Below, one piece after another: positions 25,048 to 33,011 of a DNA stretch of 57,869 bases (position 1 is the first letter of the stretch; each line of letters begins with the position of its first letter). This stretch comes from Levilactobacillus wangkuiensis (lineage in GTDB: Bacteria > Bacillota > Bacilli > Lactobacillales > Lactobacillaceae). The stretch lies in the NCBI RefSeq assembly GCF_016861605.1, contig NZ_BOLM01000017.1, positions 1 to 57,869 on the forward strand, in the 5' to 3' direction. Both the position numbers and the translations under genes were made by a program. Below the pieces are notes generated by a model, which saw nothing but the letters and a program-made list of their open reading frames with translations, was not told the DNA's origin and searched no databases.

Positions 25048-26160
25048 ATGCTTATTGCATTCACGCTCCAGAATTTTCGGTCGTACAAGGAAGCCGCTAC
25101 GCTCTCACTCGCTGATTTGAAATGGGTGGCCCTGTCAGGACTCAACGGTGCTGGGAAAAGTGCCGTGCTCGCAGGCTTAACCCTGTTGCAGCAGATGGTG
25201 GTGGTCCCCACGGAACAGATTACGGATCGACTGCCGTATCAGCCATTTGCCTTTGACACGACCAGCGATGGCCTTCCCACACAGTTTTCAGTGACGCTAG
25301 AGCGCGGTGGCAGTCGCTATCGGTACACGCTGAGTTATGATGCCACGCGGATTTTGAGTGAGGAGTTAGCGGTTCTCCTGCCAGGAGGTCAGTCACAGCG
25401 GCTGTTCTTACGGCAAAATGGCGCCATTGTTTGTGTACCAGCCGGGCAAAAGCAAGCCGCCGCTAACACGCGGCCCAACGCGCTCTTTCTGCAGACGCTA
25501 CAAGCAGCCAATTACCAGCCAGCAATCGCCGTGTTCAGTTGGTTTGCGGAAGATTTAGTGGTCCTGGGCGACCGTCCCCGGACGGATCTGGTGCTGGATG
25601 AGTGGCTGATTCCCCAGTTGACGCAGTTCTTACACGCGGTGGGTAGCGAGGTGGCGGGCGTGACCCAACGACAGCTGGCCCTCCAGTTTCTAGATGGGTC
25701 GCGGTTTACCCGACCAGACCTGGCGTTGCTCTACGAAAAATACGATGAGGAGGGTGAGGTCGTCGATGTGGCCGAACTCCCACTGCGGCAGGCCTCAACC
25801 GGAACTCAGCAACTAGTCGCCGCGGGACTAGCTTTCATTACCGCCCAGATCGCCAAGAACCCGCAAACGGTGATTGCCGATGAGTTTGCGAGTGCTGTGC
25901 GGCCAGAGGTGGCGACAGCCTTGCTGGCCCTGGTGGCGTCCGACGTGAACCACAGTCAGCTACTCTTCTCAACGGGACACGAGGTCCTATTAAGCAGTCA
26001 GACGGACCCGCAGCAACGGTGTCTAGCGGAGAAAAACTATCGGGGTGAAAGCACCCTGCGCCAAGGCATTCCAGCGATGACGGCGCACCCCACGATTTTT
26101 ACCCATCAGCGAATTGACGGTGAGACGCTGCGGACGGCGTTTACGACCGATATGGCATGA
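25048..26160 (+). CDS. AAA15-type ATPase (RecF/OLD-like)
   Basis: A 370-residue SMC/RecF-like ATPase without a coiled coil. Walker A is GLNGAGKS at residues 31-38, following the usual LQNFRSYKE opening. The signature-like region is RQASTGTQQLVAAGLAF, and Walker B ends in IADEF near residue 280, followed by an ATGHE-like FSTGHE. Relatives are often annotated as abortive-infection or OLD-family ATPases and sometimes pair with a nuclease or RloB-type partner, which is not seen here. The ATG follows AAGGGGAGG. It stands alone, so its role, possibly phage defence, is open. Confidence 0.75.
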   Translation: MLIAFTLQNFRSYKEAATLSLADLKWVALSGLNGAGKSAVLAGLTLLQQMVVVPTEQITDRLPYQPFAFDTTSDGLPTQFSVTLERGGSRYRYTLSYDATRILSEELAVLLPGGQSQRLFLRQNGAIVCVPAGQKQAAANTRPNALFLQTLQAANYQPAIAVFSWFAEDLVVLGDRPRTDLVLDEWLIPQLTQFLHAVGSEVAGVTQRQLALQFLDGSRFTRPDLALLYEKYDEEGEVVDVAELPLRQASTGTQQLVAAGLAFITAQIAKNPQTVIADEFASAVRPEVATALLALVASDVNHSQLLFSTGHEVLLSSQTDPQQRCLAEKNYRGESTLRQGIPAMTAHPTIFTHQRIDGETLRTAFTTDMA

Positions 26161-26176
26161 CTTTAAGTTGGACAGT

Positions 26177-26209
26177 AAAAAGGGGCTGAGAGCGTGTCCC
26201 AGTCCCCTT
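26177..26209 (-). terminator. Terminator after the nitroreductase
   Basis: AAGGGGACT / AGCCCCTT-type hairpin followed by TTTTTAC on the minus strand. Confidence 0.7.
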
Positions 26210-26226
26210 GATTTGAATGATTGTGG

Positions 26227-26985
26227 TTAGTGGGCAGCTTCCAGGGAAAAACCTTGCTGGATGAGGGCTACCAAGATTTCTTCACGCTGTTTCGGGTCAC
26301 GGCTCATTTCGCGGACGATGTGGTGCGTAAATGTTTCGTCGCGCTGGTTAGAGCCACGGTCGTGATAGTAGGACGTGATCAACTGATCGTAAGTTTTTAA
26401 AATGGGATCAGTGGCGACAATTGGTTGATAGGCGTTGGTGAAGTGAATCAACTCCTTGGGAAGTCGGGGCTTTTGTTCCGGCTTTTCAGCGGGATGTCCC
26501 ACGGCTAGGCCCAGAACTGGGAAGGTCAGCTCGGGTAAATCAAAAAGTGAAATGACCCGCAACGTATCGTTGAGGATACTGCCCATGACGGTGCTTCCCA
26601 GGCCCAAGCTCTCGCCAGCCGTGACCATGGCCTCGGTGGCAATGGCGGCGTCAAAAATGCCGGCCAGTAGCTTATCCGTACTGCGTAGATTGGTTGCAGT
26701 CCGCTCATTTTTGGGGGCCAACTGCTCATTACGATATTGATCCGCAACCATCAAGAAGAAGTGGCCCGCATTTTCTAACCAGTGGTGTCCGGTGATTTCA
26801 CCCAGGACGGCCAGCTTTTGTGGGTCGGTGACACTGATGATGCTGTATTGCTGGGAAAAGGTACTGGTCGCGGCGTGTTGCGCGGCGTTGACGAGCGTCT
26901 CAACTTCGGCAGCGGTCAGCTTCTCATCGGTAAATTTCCGAATGCTACGGTGGTCAAGCAGGGTGGCTAATGTCGGGTTGATCAT
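26227..26985 (-). CDS. NADPH-dependent nitro/flavin reductase (NfsA family)
   Basis: A 252-residue FMN-dependent nitroreductase-fold protein. The FMN-binding opening RSIRKFTDEKLT is at residues 13-24, and GLGLAVGHPAEKPEQKPRLP-type sequence marks the NfsA/FRP group. It would reduce quinones, nitro compounds or free flavin using NADPH. Its start codon overlaps the stop codon of the upstream nrdI-like gene by four bases (ATGA), so translation is coupled. The pairing suggests that the two flavoproteins act in one redox path (inference). Confidence 0.86.
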   Translation of the reverse strand: MINPTLATLLDHRSIRKFTDEKLTAAEVETLVNAAQHAATSTFSQQYSIISVTDPQKLAVLGEITGHHWLENAGHFFLMVADQYRNEQLAPKNERTATNLRSTDKLLAGIFDAAIATEAMVTAGESLGLGSTVMGSILNDTLRVISLFDLPELTFPVLGLAVGHPAEKPEQKPRLPKELIHFTNAYQPIVATDPILKTYDQLITSYYHDRGSNQRDETFTHHIVREMSRDPKQREEILVALIQQGFSLEAAH

Positions 26986-27452
26986 GCTTGGGCCACCTCC
27001 CGTGCGCGAGCGACCAGGGCATCGTAGATCCGAGTCTCATCACGGGGAACGCCCCGGAGTTCATAGTTACCTACGAAGGGCACGTTGAATTGTGCTGCAT
27101 ACCGTTTAGCCGTTAAGCAATACTGCTCGTTAAAATTACGGTTCCCGCTGCCCACGACGCCGAGAAGTTGTTGGGCGTTGTGATTGTAGGCAATGTACTC
27201 GCCCATAACGTTGGTCATCAATTCCTTAACGCCGTTATCAATGCCGTTGCCGCCGTTCAGGTAGGTGGGCACGAAGCAGAAGTAGGGCTGGGTCTCATCA
27301 ACAAAGTCGCTGACTTCACTAATTTCCAAGGCGTCAATGGTTGGCAGGCTTGGGTCAGTAGCATGTTGTTGCGCCGCATAGGCAGTCAAATTCGTGACAA
27401 AGTTGCGGGTATTCCCCTCGATAGAAATGAATAAAATGCGTAAGGGTTGCAT
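26982..27452 (-). CDS. nrdI: NrdI-like flavodoxin
   Basis: A 156-residue flavodoxin-like protein. SIEGNTRNFV is the FMN phosphate loop, and FVPTYLNGGNGIDNGVKE plus GSGNRNFNEQYCLTAKRYA are NrdI signatures. NrdI activates the Mn cofactor of class Ib ribonucleotide reductase by supplying superoxide. No nrdE, nrdF or nrdH is adjacent; instead the gene is coupled to a nitroreductase, which could be its reductase. The ATG follows CGGAGG. The family call is firm; its role with a distant NrdEF is inferred. Confidence 0.85.
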   Translation of the reverse strand: MQPLRILFISIEGNTRNFVTNLTAYAAQQHATDPSLPTIDALEISEVSDFVDETQPYFCFVPTYLNGGNGIDNGVKELMTNVMGEYIAYNHNAQQLLGVVGSGNRNFNEQYCLTAKRYAAQFNVPFVGNYELRGVPRDETRIYDALVARAREVAQA

Positions 27453-27743
27453 AAAAAGAGCCTCCGTTCAAAACAGTCTGATTACTCCCAGTGTACTCGA
27501 AATGAAGCAGAAATGTTGTGATTTTTTCGTGTGAATTTGGAGTGAGTTTGTATGAGAAGACGAAGAAAGGACTTAGTTACTTCGAGCGAGAATTAGTGTG
27601 ATGCTGCAGCTCAAGGATAGTAGATAGCTAAGGCGTTATTTATAGACACTGGTTAAGTGGGATTAGAACGGAATTGGATGCAGAATATCAAACGTGAAAA
27701 CCAGTAAGCACAGGCGTGACTACACAAGTATAAAGTGGTATTA

Positions 27744-27952
27744 CTAGTCCGAGTGACCAGAGGCGAATCAAAGTGACCAGCTGTGTCGATGTTCTTAGGT
27801 GAGTGACTTTCTCACCTTAGAACATGGGACGAACTTGGAAACTCGCGCTCTTTAGCGAGGTTTCAAGTCGAGGTCCCAGACCGCTCCTCAGGCTGGGACC
27901 GTTCCCCACAGCAGGGCACCTTGAATCCGCCGCCGGGAACGCCAATAAACAA
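27744..27952 (-). repeat. Structured intergenic element, copy 2 (reverse orientation)
   Basis: Read on the minus strand it contains GGTCCCAG/CTGGGACC (27893-27900 with 27872-27879), a CTTG(G)AAACTCGC hairpin (27834-27867) and a 15-bp ATGTTCT-AGGTGAG hairpin with one mismatch (27789-27825). It shares blocks such as GACCAGCTGTGTCGATG and CCCACAGCAGGGCACCTTGA with the copy at 56.3 kb. It lies between the nrdI and ABC-F genes; its outer stem is not clear. Confidence 0.65.
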
Positions 27953-27969
27953 GGCAAAAAGAAAAACAC

Positions 27970-27998
27970 TTGTCAAAAAATAAGGCCTGTGCTATTCT
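27970..27998 (+). promoter_or_regulatory. Promoter of the ABC-F leader
   Basis: TTGTCA and TATTCT separated by 17 bases. Transcription would start near 28005, giving a leader of about 220 bases before the ABC-F start codon. Confidence 0.7.
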
Positions 27999-28033
27999 GT
28001 TGGTAATCTAGGAAAGAACGAGGTATTCAGCCG

Positions 28034-28045
28034 ATGCGTAACTAA
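28034..28045 (+). CDS. Three-codon leader ORF (M-R-N-stop)
   Basis: ATG CGT AAC TAA, preceded at about ten bases by AACGAGG, sits near the 5' end of the ABC-F leader. Very short upstream ORFs sense ribosome-targeting antibiotics in leaders of ABC-F genes: a stalled ribosome changes folding so that the terminator fails. The coordinates are exact, but translation is inferred. Confidence 0.5.
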   Translation: MRN

Positions 28046-28143
28046 TCAATCCACAAATGTCAGTCAGCTTCATCACCTGCAAGGGGTGGAGTGGGCCTGC
28101 AATTGGGATTGATGGTGCATTGACTGAGTTGCCAAACGCAACC

Positions 28144-28186
28144 AGTGGGCGCCATTTCCGGACGGGAAATGCGGCCACTATTTTTG
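28144..28186 (+). terminator. Attenuator terminator before the ABC-F gene
   Basis: AGTGG..CGCCATTTCC and GGGAAATGCGGCCACT form a long stem with ATTTTTG after it, about 40 bases before the ABC-F start codon. A terminator here, between promoter and gene, implies regulated readthrough. Confidence 0.7.
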
Positions 28187-28223
28187 TACCTTCAATCCCT
28201 GCTTTCAAAAGGGGGACGACTTT

Positions 28224-29741
28224 TTGACACAACTTACCTTAAATAATTTAACGAAAACAGTCGCGGGGGAAACGTTATTTACCGCGGAACATTTAACCGC
28301 TCAATCTGGTGACCGGGTCGGCATTATTGGCGCCAACGGGACCGGGAAGAGTACGCTGGCTCACATTATTTGTGGCACGGACACGGACTTCACCGGCCAA
28401 CGAACCGTGACGGATACCGCTATTTTAGTGCCACAGATTGCGCCGAACGCTGGCCGTTCCGGTGGGCAAAGCATGCTGGACCGGATTCGTCGAGCGCTGG
28501 CGCAACGCCCAGAATTGTTGATTTTAGACGAACCATCTGCCAACCTGGATGACGAACATCAGAGCTGGTTGATCGGCCAGCTCCAACATTTCTCTGGCCT
28601 GCTGATCATCATTTCTCATGACCGGGAGTTGTTGGCGGCCGTAGCGACACAGATCTGGTCCCTCGAGGATCACGTGTACACCCAGTATAACGGGAGCTTC
28701 ACCAGGTTTGAAACGTACCGGGAACAGCGGCGGGAGAACGCACGGAGTCAGTATCAAAATGAACAGAACGAGCGGCGGAAGCTCCGGCTGGCCGTACAGG
28801 CGCGGCACGAAAAGGCCGACCGTATCCGTAAAGGTAGCCGCAGCATGAGCGCCGCGGAACGCGCAAACTCGCAATCGGTTCGTGAACAGAACGCCGGTAA
28901 GATGGAACGTGGGGCCCGCGCCTTACGCGACCGAGCCGAACGGCAAACGAAAACGGTCAAACCGCACGAGACGGCGGCGTTGAAGCTGGTGGCCACGGAC
29001 TTACCCCCCGTGACCGGTAAACGCCTGATTGCAGTGGAAGACCTGCACCTCAAGCGTGGCAAGCATGATCTGTTGCAACACGTTCGTTTCAGTGTGACGC
29101 CGGGTGAACGGGTCGCGTTGGCTGGGCCCAATGGCTGTGGCAAGTCGACGTTGATCGAAGCCATCTTGAGTCACGCGCCCAACACCCGCTTAGCGCCTAG
29201 CGCGCGGGTCGGGTACTTTCATCAGGACATGACGGAGTTGCCCGCGGCGAAGACTGTGTGGCAAGTGATGTCGGCAGCGACCGCACTTGATGGCAACCGA
29301 ACGCGTCAGGTGATGGGGGCCTTTGGGTTAACGGCCCGGTTTTACGACCGGCTAGTTGGCGATCTCAGTGGGGGTGAACAGGTTAAGCTACAACTGTTAG
29401 CCATCCTGGTCAGTGCCAGCAACCTGTTGATTCTGGACGAACCCACGAACTATTTAGACTTGCCCGCCTTACGGGCACTGGAAGACTACTTGATTGGCTA
29501 TCCCGGCACCGTCTTATTCGTCGCACATGACCAGGAGTTCCGGCAACACGTGGCGACACGAACCCTGGTCATGGCCAATCACCAGTTGACGGACCCGGCC
29601 AGAACGGCCAAGGGTGTCCCAGCCAGTGATTTACCCCGGCTCCAATTTGAATATGATCAGGCGATGATGGCCCCGGAACTCGATACCCAACGGTTGAAGG
29701 AACTTCGAGAACAGATTGCGGCGTTGAAATCGGCCAATTAA
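28224..29741 (+). CDS. ABC-F family ribosomal protection protein
   Basis: A 505-residue cytoplasmic protein with two ABC domains and no membrane part. Walker A motifs are GANGTGKST and GPNGCGKST; signatures are SGGQSML and LSGGEQVKL; both are followed by ILDEP. The first domain is short, as in the Msr/Vga/Lsa group, and a highly charged linker (about residues 165-260) corresponds to the tip that reaches the peptidyl transferase centre. Such proteins displace macrolide, lincosamide, pleuromutilin or related drugs. The start is TTG after AAAGGGGGA. The leader with short ORF and terminator supports drug-induced expression. Drug range is unknown. Confidence 0.88.
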   Translation: MTQLTLNNLTKTVAGETLFTAEHLTAQSGDRVGIIGANGTGKSTLAHIICGTDTDFTGQRTVTDTAILVPQIAPNAGRSGGQSMLDRIRRALAQRPELLILDEPSANLDDEHQSWLIGQLQHFSGLLIIISHDRELLAAVATQIWSLEDHVYTQYNGSFTRFETYREQRRENARSQYQNEQNERRKLRLAVQARHEKADRIRKGSRSMSAAERANSQSVREQNAGKMERGARALRDRAERQTKTVKPHETAALKLVATDLPPVTGKRLIAVEDLHLKRGKHDLLQHVRFSVTPGERVALAGPNGCGKSTLIEAILSHAPNTRLAPSARVGYFHQDMTELPAAKTVWQVMSAATALDGNRTRQVMGAFGLTARFYDRLVGDLSGGEQVKLQLLAILVSASNLLILDEPTNYLDLPALRALEDYLIGYPGTVLFVAHDQEFRQHVATRTLVMANHQLTDPARTAKGVPASDLPRLQFEYDQAMMAPELDTQRLKELREQIAALKSAN

Positions 29742-29872
29742 ATGGCAATTTGGTGAAAAGTTGGCTATGAAAACGTTTAATCGAAACTTTTTCTAATTTT
29801 ACTATTACGAAGAACTGTTTTTTCTGCTAGAGTAATCCATTGTGTATACATTGAAAGTGAGTGTGAAAACAA

Positions 29873-31306
29873 ATGGATTCAGCACAAAGTAGTCAACCAG
29901 AAATGGCCAAGCACGCGCGGGTACAAGTTGCCCACCCAATGTTAGCCATGATGGGGATGCTAATCGGGGGCTTTGTTGGGATGTTTTCTGAAACATCTTT
30001 GAATATTGCTTTGCCCCAGTTGATGGCGCAGTTAAACGTGTCAACGGCCACGATTCAGTGGTTGGTGACCGGATATATGTTAATGGTTGGGGTGGTTCTG
30101 CCACTCTCCAGTATTATTACGAAATGGTTTACGACGCGGCAGGTTATCCTGTTTGCCTTAATTGATTTCGCAGTCGGGGCGATTATTTCCGCTTCGGCCC
30201 CCGGATTCGGGGTCTTGTTGTTTGGTCGGATGATCCAAGGGATTGCGACCGGCTTGATCTTACCGCTGATGTTTACGGTGGCGATGCAAATCTTCCCACC
30301 GTACAAGCTCGGGGCAGCCATGGGGATGGTCGGACTGGTCATCATGTTCGCACCAGCCGTTGGGCCAACCTTAGCCGGTATCGTCTTGGGAATTTCTTCC
30401 TGGCGGTGGATTTTCTGGCTGTTCGTGCCATTCTTAGTGATTGCCTTTGCGTTTGCAGTGACGTCATTAAAGAACATTGCCGAAGTGACGCGGCCCAAGG
30501 TGGACTTCTTGTCCATTATCTTGTCCACGTTAGGGTTCGGCAGTTTAGTGATGGGCGTTAGCTTAGCTAGTGACCATGGCTGGGGTTCCGGCATCGTGAT
30601 TGGCGCGTTGATCTTTGGGATTGTCATTTTAGCGTGGTACACGCACCGTCAGTTAACGGTTGAAAAGCCTGTCTTAAACTTACGGGCCTTTGCCATTCCT
30701 GGTTTCCGGACGGGGGCCATTCTGGTCATGATCAATTTCGGGATTATCCTGTCTGCGATGTACTTATTACCGATGTACATCCAAAAGGGCCTGCTGATCC
30801 CCGTTGCTTTGACCGGGATCATCATGTTCCCTGGTGGTATCATGAATGCCATCGTTTCCGCCGGCGCTGGCCGGTTGTATGATCACGTGGGTGCGCGAAT
30901 GCCTGCCCGCCTAGGTTTTATCATTTCAATGGTGGGCGCCCTGATGTTGGCCTTCACCTCCACACATTCCGCTGTCTGGTATGTGATTATGGCGCACGTG
31001 ATTCTGATGATTGGGGCACCGTTAGCGATGTCACCATCTCAGACGCACGCGTTAAACGCCCTGACCGGCCCAATCGCCGCCGACGGGAGTGCCATCATGA
31101 ACACCTTGCAACAGATTGTGGGGGCCATTGCCACGGCGATTGCCACCAGTTTGCTGGGTATCGGGCAAGCCGCTTACCTGGCTAAGGGGACGACCAACGC
31201 CGCCGGTGCCTTTGTGAACGGGGCCCACTATGGGTTCTACTTCACGCTTGTCCTGGCTTTGATTGGTTTCCTGATTGCCTTACGCTTACCCAAGGCAGAA
31301 CGTTAA
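29873..31306 (+). CDS. MFS multidrug transporter, DHA2 (EmrB/QacA) family
   Basis: A 477-residue membrane protein with about 14 helices. LNIALPQLMAQLNVSTATIQWLVTGYML is the start region of DHA2 drug:proton antiporters (quoted here only in part: ATIQWLVTGYML), and GRMIQGIATGLILPLM plus GPTLAGIVLG (motif C, specific to exporters) follow. The ATG follows a weak GTGAGTGTG site. It lies 130 bases after the ABC-F gene without an evident terminator between them, so it may be co-expressed as a second resistance function (inference). Confidence 0.85.
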   Translation: MDSAQSSQPEMAKHARVQVAHPMLAMMGMLIGGFVGMFSETSLNIALPQLMAQLNVSTATIQWLVTGYMLMVGVVLPLSSIITKWFTTRQVILFALIDFAVGAIISASAPGFGVLLFGRMIQGIATGLILPLMFTVAMQIFPPYKLGAAMGMVGLVIMFAPAVGPTLAGIVLGISSWRWIFWLFVPFLVIAFAFAVTSLKNIAEVTRPKVDFLSIILSTLGFGSLVMGVSLASDHGWGSGIVIGALIFGIVILAWYTHRQLTVEKPVLNLRAFAIPGFRTGAILVMINFGIILSAMYLLPMYIQKGLLIPVALTGIIMFPGGIMNAIVSAGAGRLYDHVGARMPARLGFIISMVGALMLAFTSTHSAVWYVIMAHVILMIGAPLAMSPSQTHALNALTGPIAADGSAIMNTLQQIVGAIATAIATSLLGIGQAAYLAKGTTNAAGAFVNGAHYGFYFTLVLALIGFLIALRLPKAER

Positions 31307-31320
31307 ACGAACGCTAAATA

Positions 31321-31358
31321 AAATGGTGTCCGACCAAGCTGGTCAGGCACCATTTTTT
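31321..31358. terminator. Bidirectional terminator
   Basis: AAATGGTG pairs with CACCATTT around an inner GACCA/TGGTC stem, with T runs on both strands, between convergent transporter genes. Confidence 0.85.
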
Positions 31359-31360
31359 AG

Positions 31361-32290
31361 TTAAAGAAAATTACTGAGGGCAAAAACTAAGGGAATCGTG
31401 CCCATGCACAAAATTGTTGAGAGGCTCATCAGAGTGACTGCCGGGGTGGTATCGCCGTGGGCCTTGAGCGTAAACAGGACCACGTTACCGGCAACCGGGC
31501 AGGCGGCCATCAGCACGGTCGTGTAGAGTGGAATTCCACTGACGCCAAATGCCCGCAGAATTAAAATGTTGATAATTGGAAATAATAAATTGCGTAAAAG
31601 CAGCGGCCACCAGAGGCGGGGGTCCAGCGTTTGCCGGTTGAGTTTAACCGCGGCCAGGCTGTTCCCAATCACAATCATCGATAGTGGCGTGTTGATGTAG
31701 CTGACGTCGGTGATGGTTTGGTTGAGCAGGCTTGGCAGGTGGACGGCACTGACGAAAATGATCAGCCCCACAACAATCGCAATGATATTGGGATTGAGTA
31801 GAATCTGGCGCCAGTTGACGTGGCGGTCTCCCAGCTGTTTCGGGGTGAAGAGGGCAATCCCGTGCGTCCAACAGAACAGGTTGAAGCCCGCTAGTGAGGC
31901 TACGGCGAAGAAGACACCGGTGCTACCAAAGAGGGCGCTGGCCAGTGGCACGCCCATGAAGCCAGCGTTGGAGTACACGGCCCCGAAACGCATGATGCGC
32001 TGTAGGTTGGTATCCGCTATCCGTTTGAAGACCAGGTTGGTCACCAGGACCATGACGGCGTATGTCAGGAGAATGCCCAGCATGACCATGGCGAGGGCCT
32101 GCAGGCGGCTGGCGGAGAACCGCTGTTCAAAGGCGTTTACGATGAGGCAGGGCGACACGATGTAGAGCAGAATGTTGGTGAGGTCGGTCGCCGTTTGCCC
32201 GTGCATGAAGCCGAGTTTGTTCGTCAGCAGGCCGACCGCCATGAGGATGAACATGAGGATGATTTGGTTCGAGAGCTGCGCAATATCCAA
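31361..32290 (-). CDS. AEC family transporter (auxin efflux carrier/malate permease type)
   Basis: A 309-residue membrane protein with about ten helices. The opening IILMFILMAVGLLTNKLGF and the SPCLIVNAFEQRFS segment are typical of AEC carriers, which in lactic acid bacteria move malate or related organic acids. The start is TTG, eight bases after AAGGAAG. There is no malolactic or citrate gene nearby, so the substrate is open. Confidence 0.82.
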   Translation of the reverse strand: MDIAQLSNQIILMFILMAVGLLTNKLGFMHGQTATDLTNILLYIVSPCLIVNAFEQRFSASRLQALAMVMLGILLTYAVMVLVTNLVFKRIADTNLQRIMRFGAVYSNAGFMGVPLASALFGSTGVFFAVASLAGFNLFCWTHGIALFTPKQLGDRHVNWRQILLNPNIIAIVVGLIIFVSAVHLPSLLNQTITDVSYINTPLSMIVIGNSLAAVKLNRQTLDPRLWWPLLLRNLLFPIINILILRAFGVSGIPLYTTVLMAACPVAGNVVLFTLKAHGDTTPAVTLMSLSTILCMGTIPLVFALSNFL

Positions 32291-32530
32291 GCGATTAGCT
32301 TCCTTTCAGAATGGGGTTGTTGTCAGTGCCTGATCAGGCCGATAAAAATAGTGGATGTGAGTCGGCATTATTTGCCAGTGATGGTTCGGTCAATCAAAAA
32401 ATTCCGTGCCAGAAATAACGACATACGTTCATCTTCGGCCTAACTGGCCGGCGTGTCAATGATTGCTAGTTAATCCCCTGTCCATTAGTGCTAGAATAAG
32501 AGGTAACAGTCAGTGGAAGGCGGAATCAAC

Positions 32531-32728
32531 GTGACGTTTAATAAAGAATTTTATCGTTCATCGAATTTTTGGGGCGGCATTGTGGCCCTAGTTTTGAGTG
32601 GGTGGGGGTTCTCACCTTTGACCGGGAACAGCGTGTTTGAATGGATTATCTCGGGTATTCTAGTTATTGTCGGCGTTTATGAGTTGTCGCGGGGGATGTT
32701 TGTGACCCCCAGTCGGCAGAAAAAGTAG
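32531..32728 (+). CDS. Small two-helix membrane protein
   Basis: A 65-residue protein with two hydrophobic segments (FWGGIVALVLSGWGF and WIISGILVIVGVYEL). It starts at GTG, ten bases after GGAAGG. Its opening FNKEFYRSSNFWGG is shared with the next gene, FNRRFVHSLDFWSG, so the two are related. Both probably belong to one operon. Function unknown. Confidence 0.6.
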   Translation: MTFNKEFYRSSNFWGGIVALVLSGWGFSPLTGNSVFEWIISGILVIVGVYELSRGMFVTPSRQKK

Positions 32729-32736
32729 GAGGAGCC

Positions 32737-32916
32737 ATGCAATTTAATCGACGATTTGTGCATTCATTGGATTTTTGGAGCGGACTCCTGATTATGTTTT
32801 TAATGATTTGGAATATCCTACCATTTCGGCTAACCAGTGTTTTCTGGTGGGTCTGCTTCCTGCTGTTTTGGGGCGGCGTGTTTTACTTTGTTAAGGGGTT
32901 AGTGCGGTTGCGGTAA
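32737..32916 (+). CDS. Small two-helix membrane protein, paralogue
   Basis: A 59-residue protein that begins MQFNRRFVHSLDFWSG, with AGGAGG six bases before its ATG and only eight bases after the previous stop codon. Two helices (LLIMFLMIWNILPF and FWWVCFLLFWGGVFYF) and a basic tail. It resembles the upstream gene in size, layout and opening residues, so it is a duplicated small gene. Too short for most gene callers. Confidence 0.6.
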   Translation: MQFNRRFVHSLDFWSGLLIMFLMIWNILPFRLTSVFWWVCFLLFWGGVFYFVKGLVRLR

Positions 32917-32964
32917 ATCGGCGTTGAGCAGACCTCATTTCTGTTGGCCTACATAGTGGTAAAC

Positions 32965-33004
32965 AAAAACGTCCCTGCTGCCAAGTTGGCAACGGGGGCG
33001 TTTA
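32965..33004. terminator. Bidirectional terminator
   Basis: AAAACGTCCC.TGCTGCC pairs with GGCAACGGGGGCGTTT, with T-rich flanks, between convergent units. Confidence 0.75.
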
Positions 33005-33011
33005 TTTGTGC

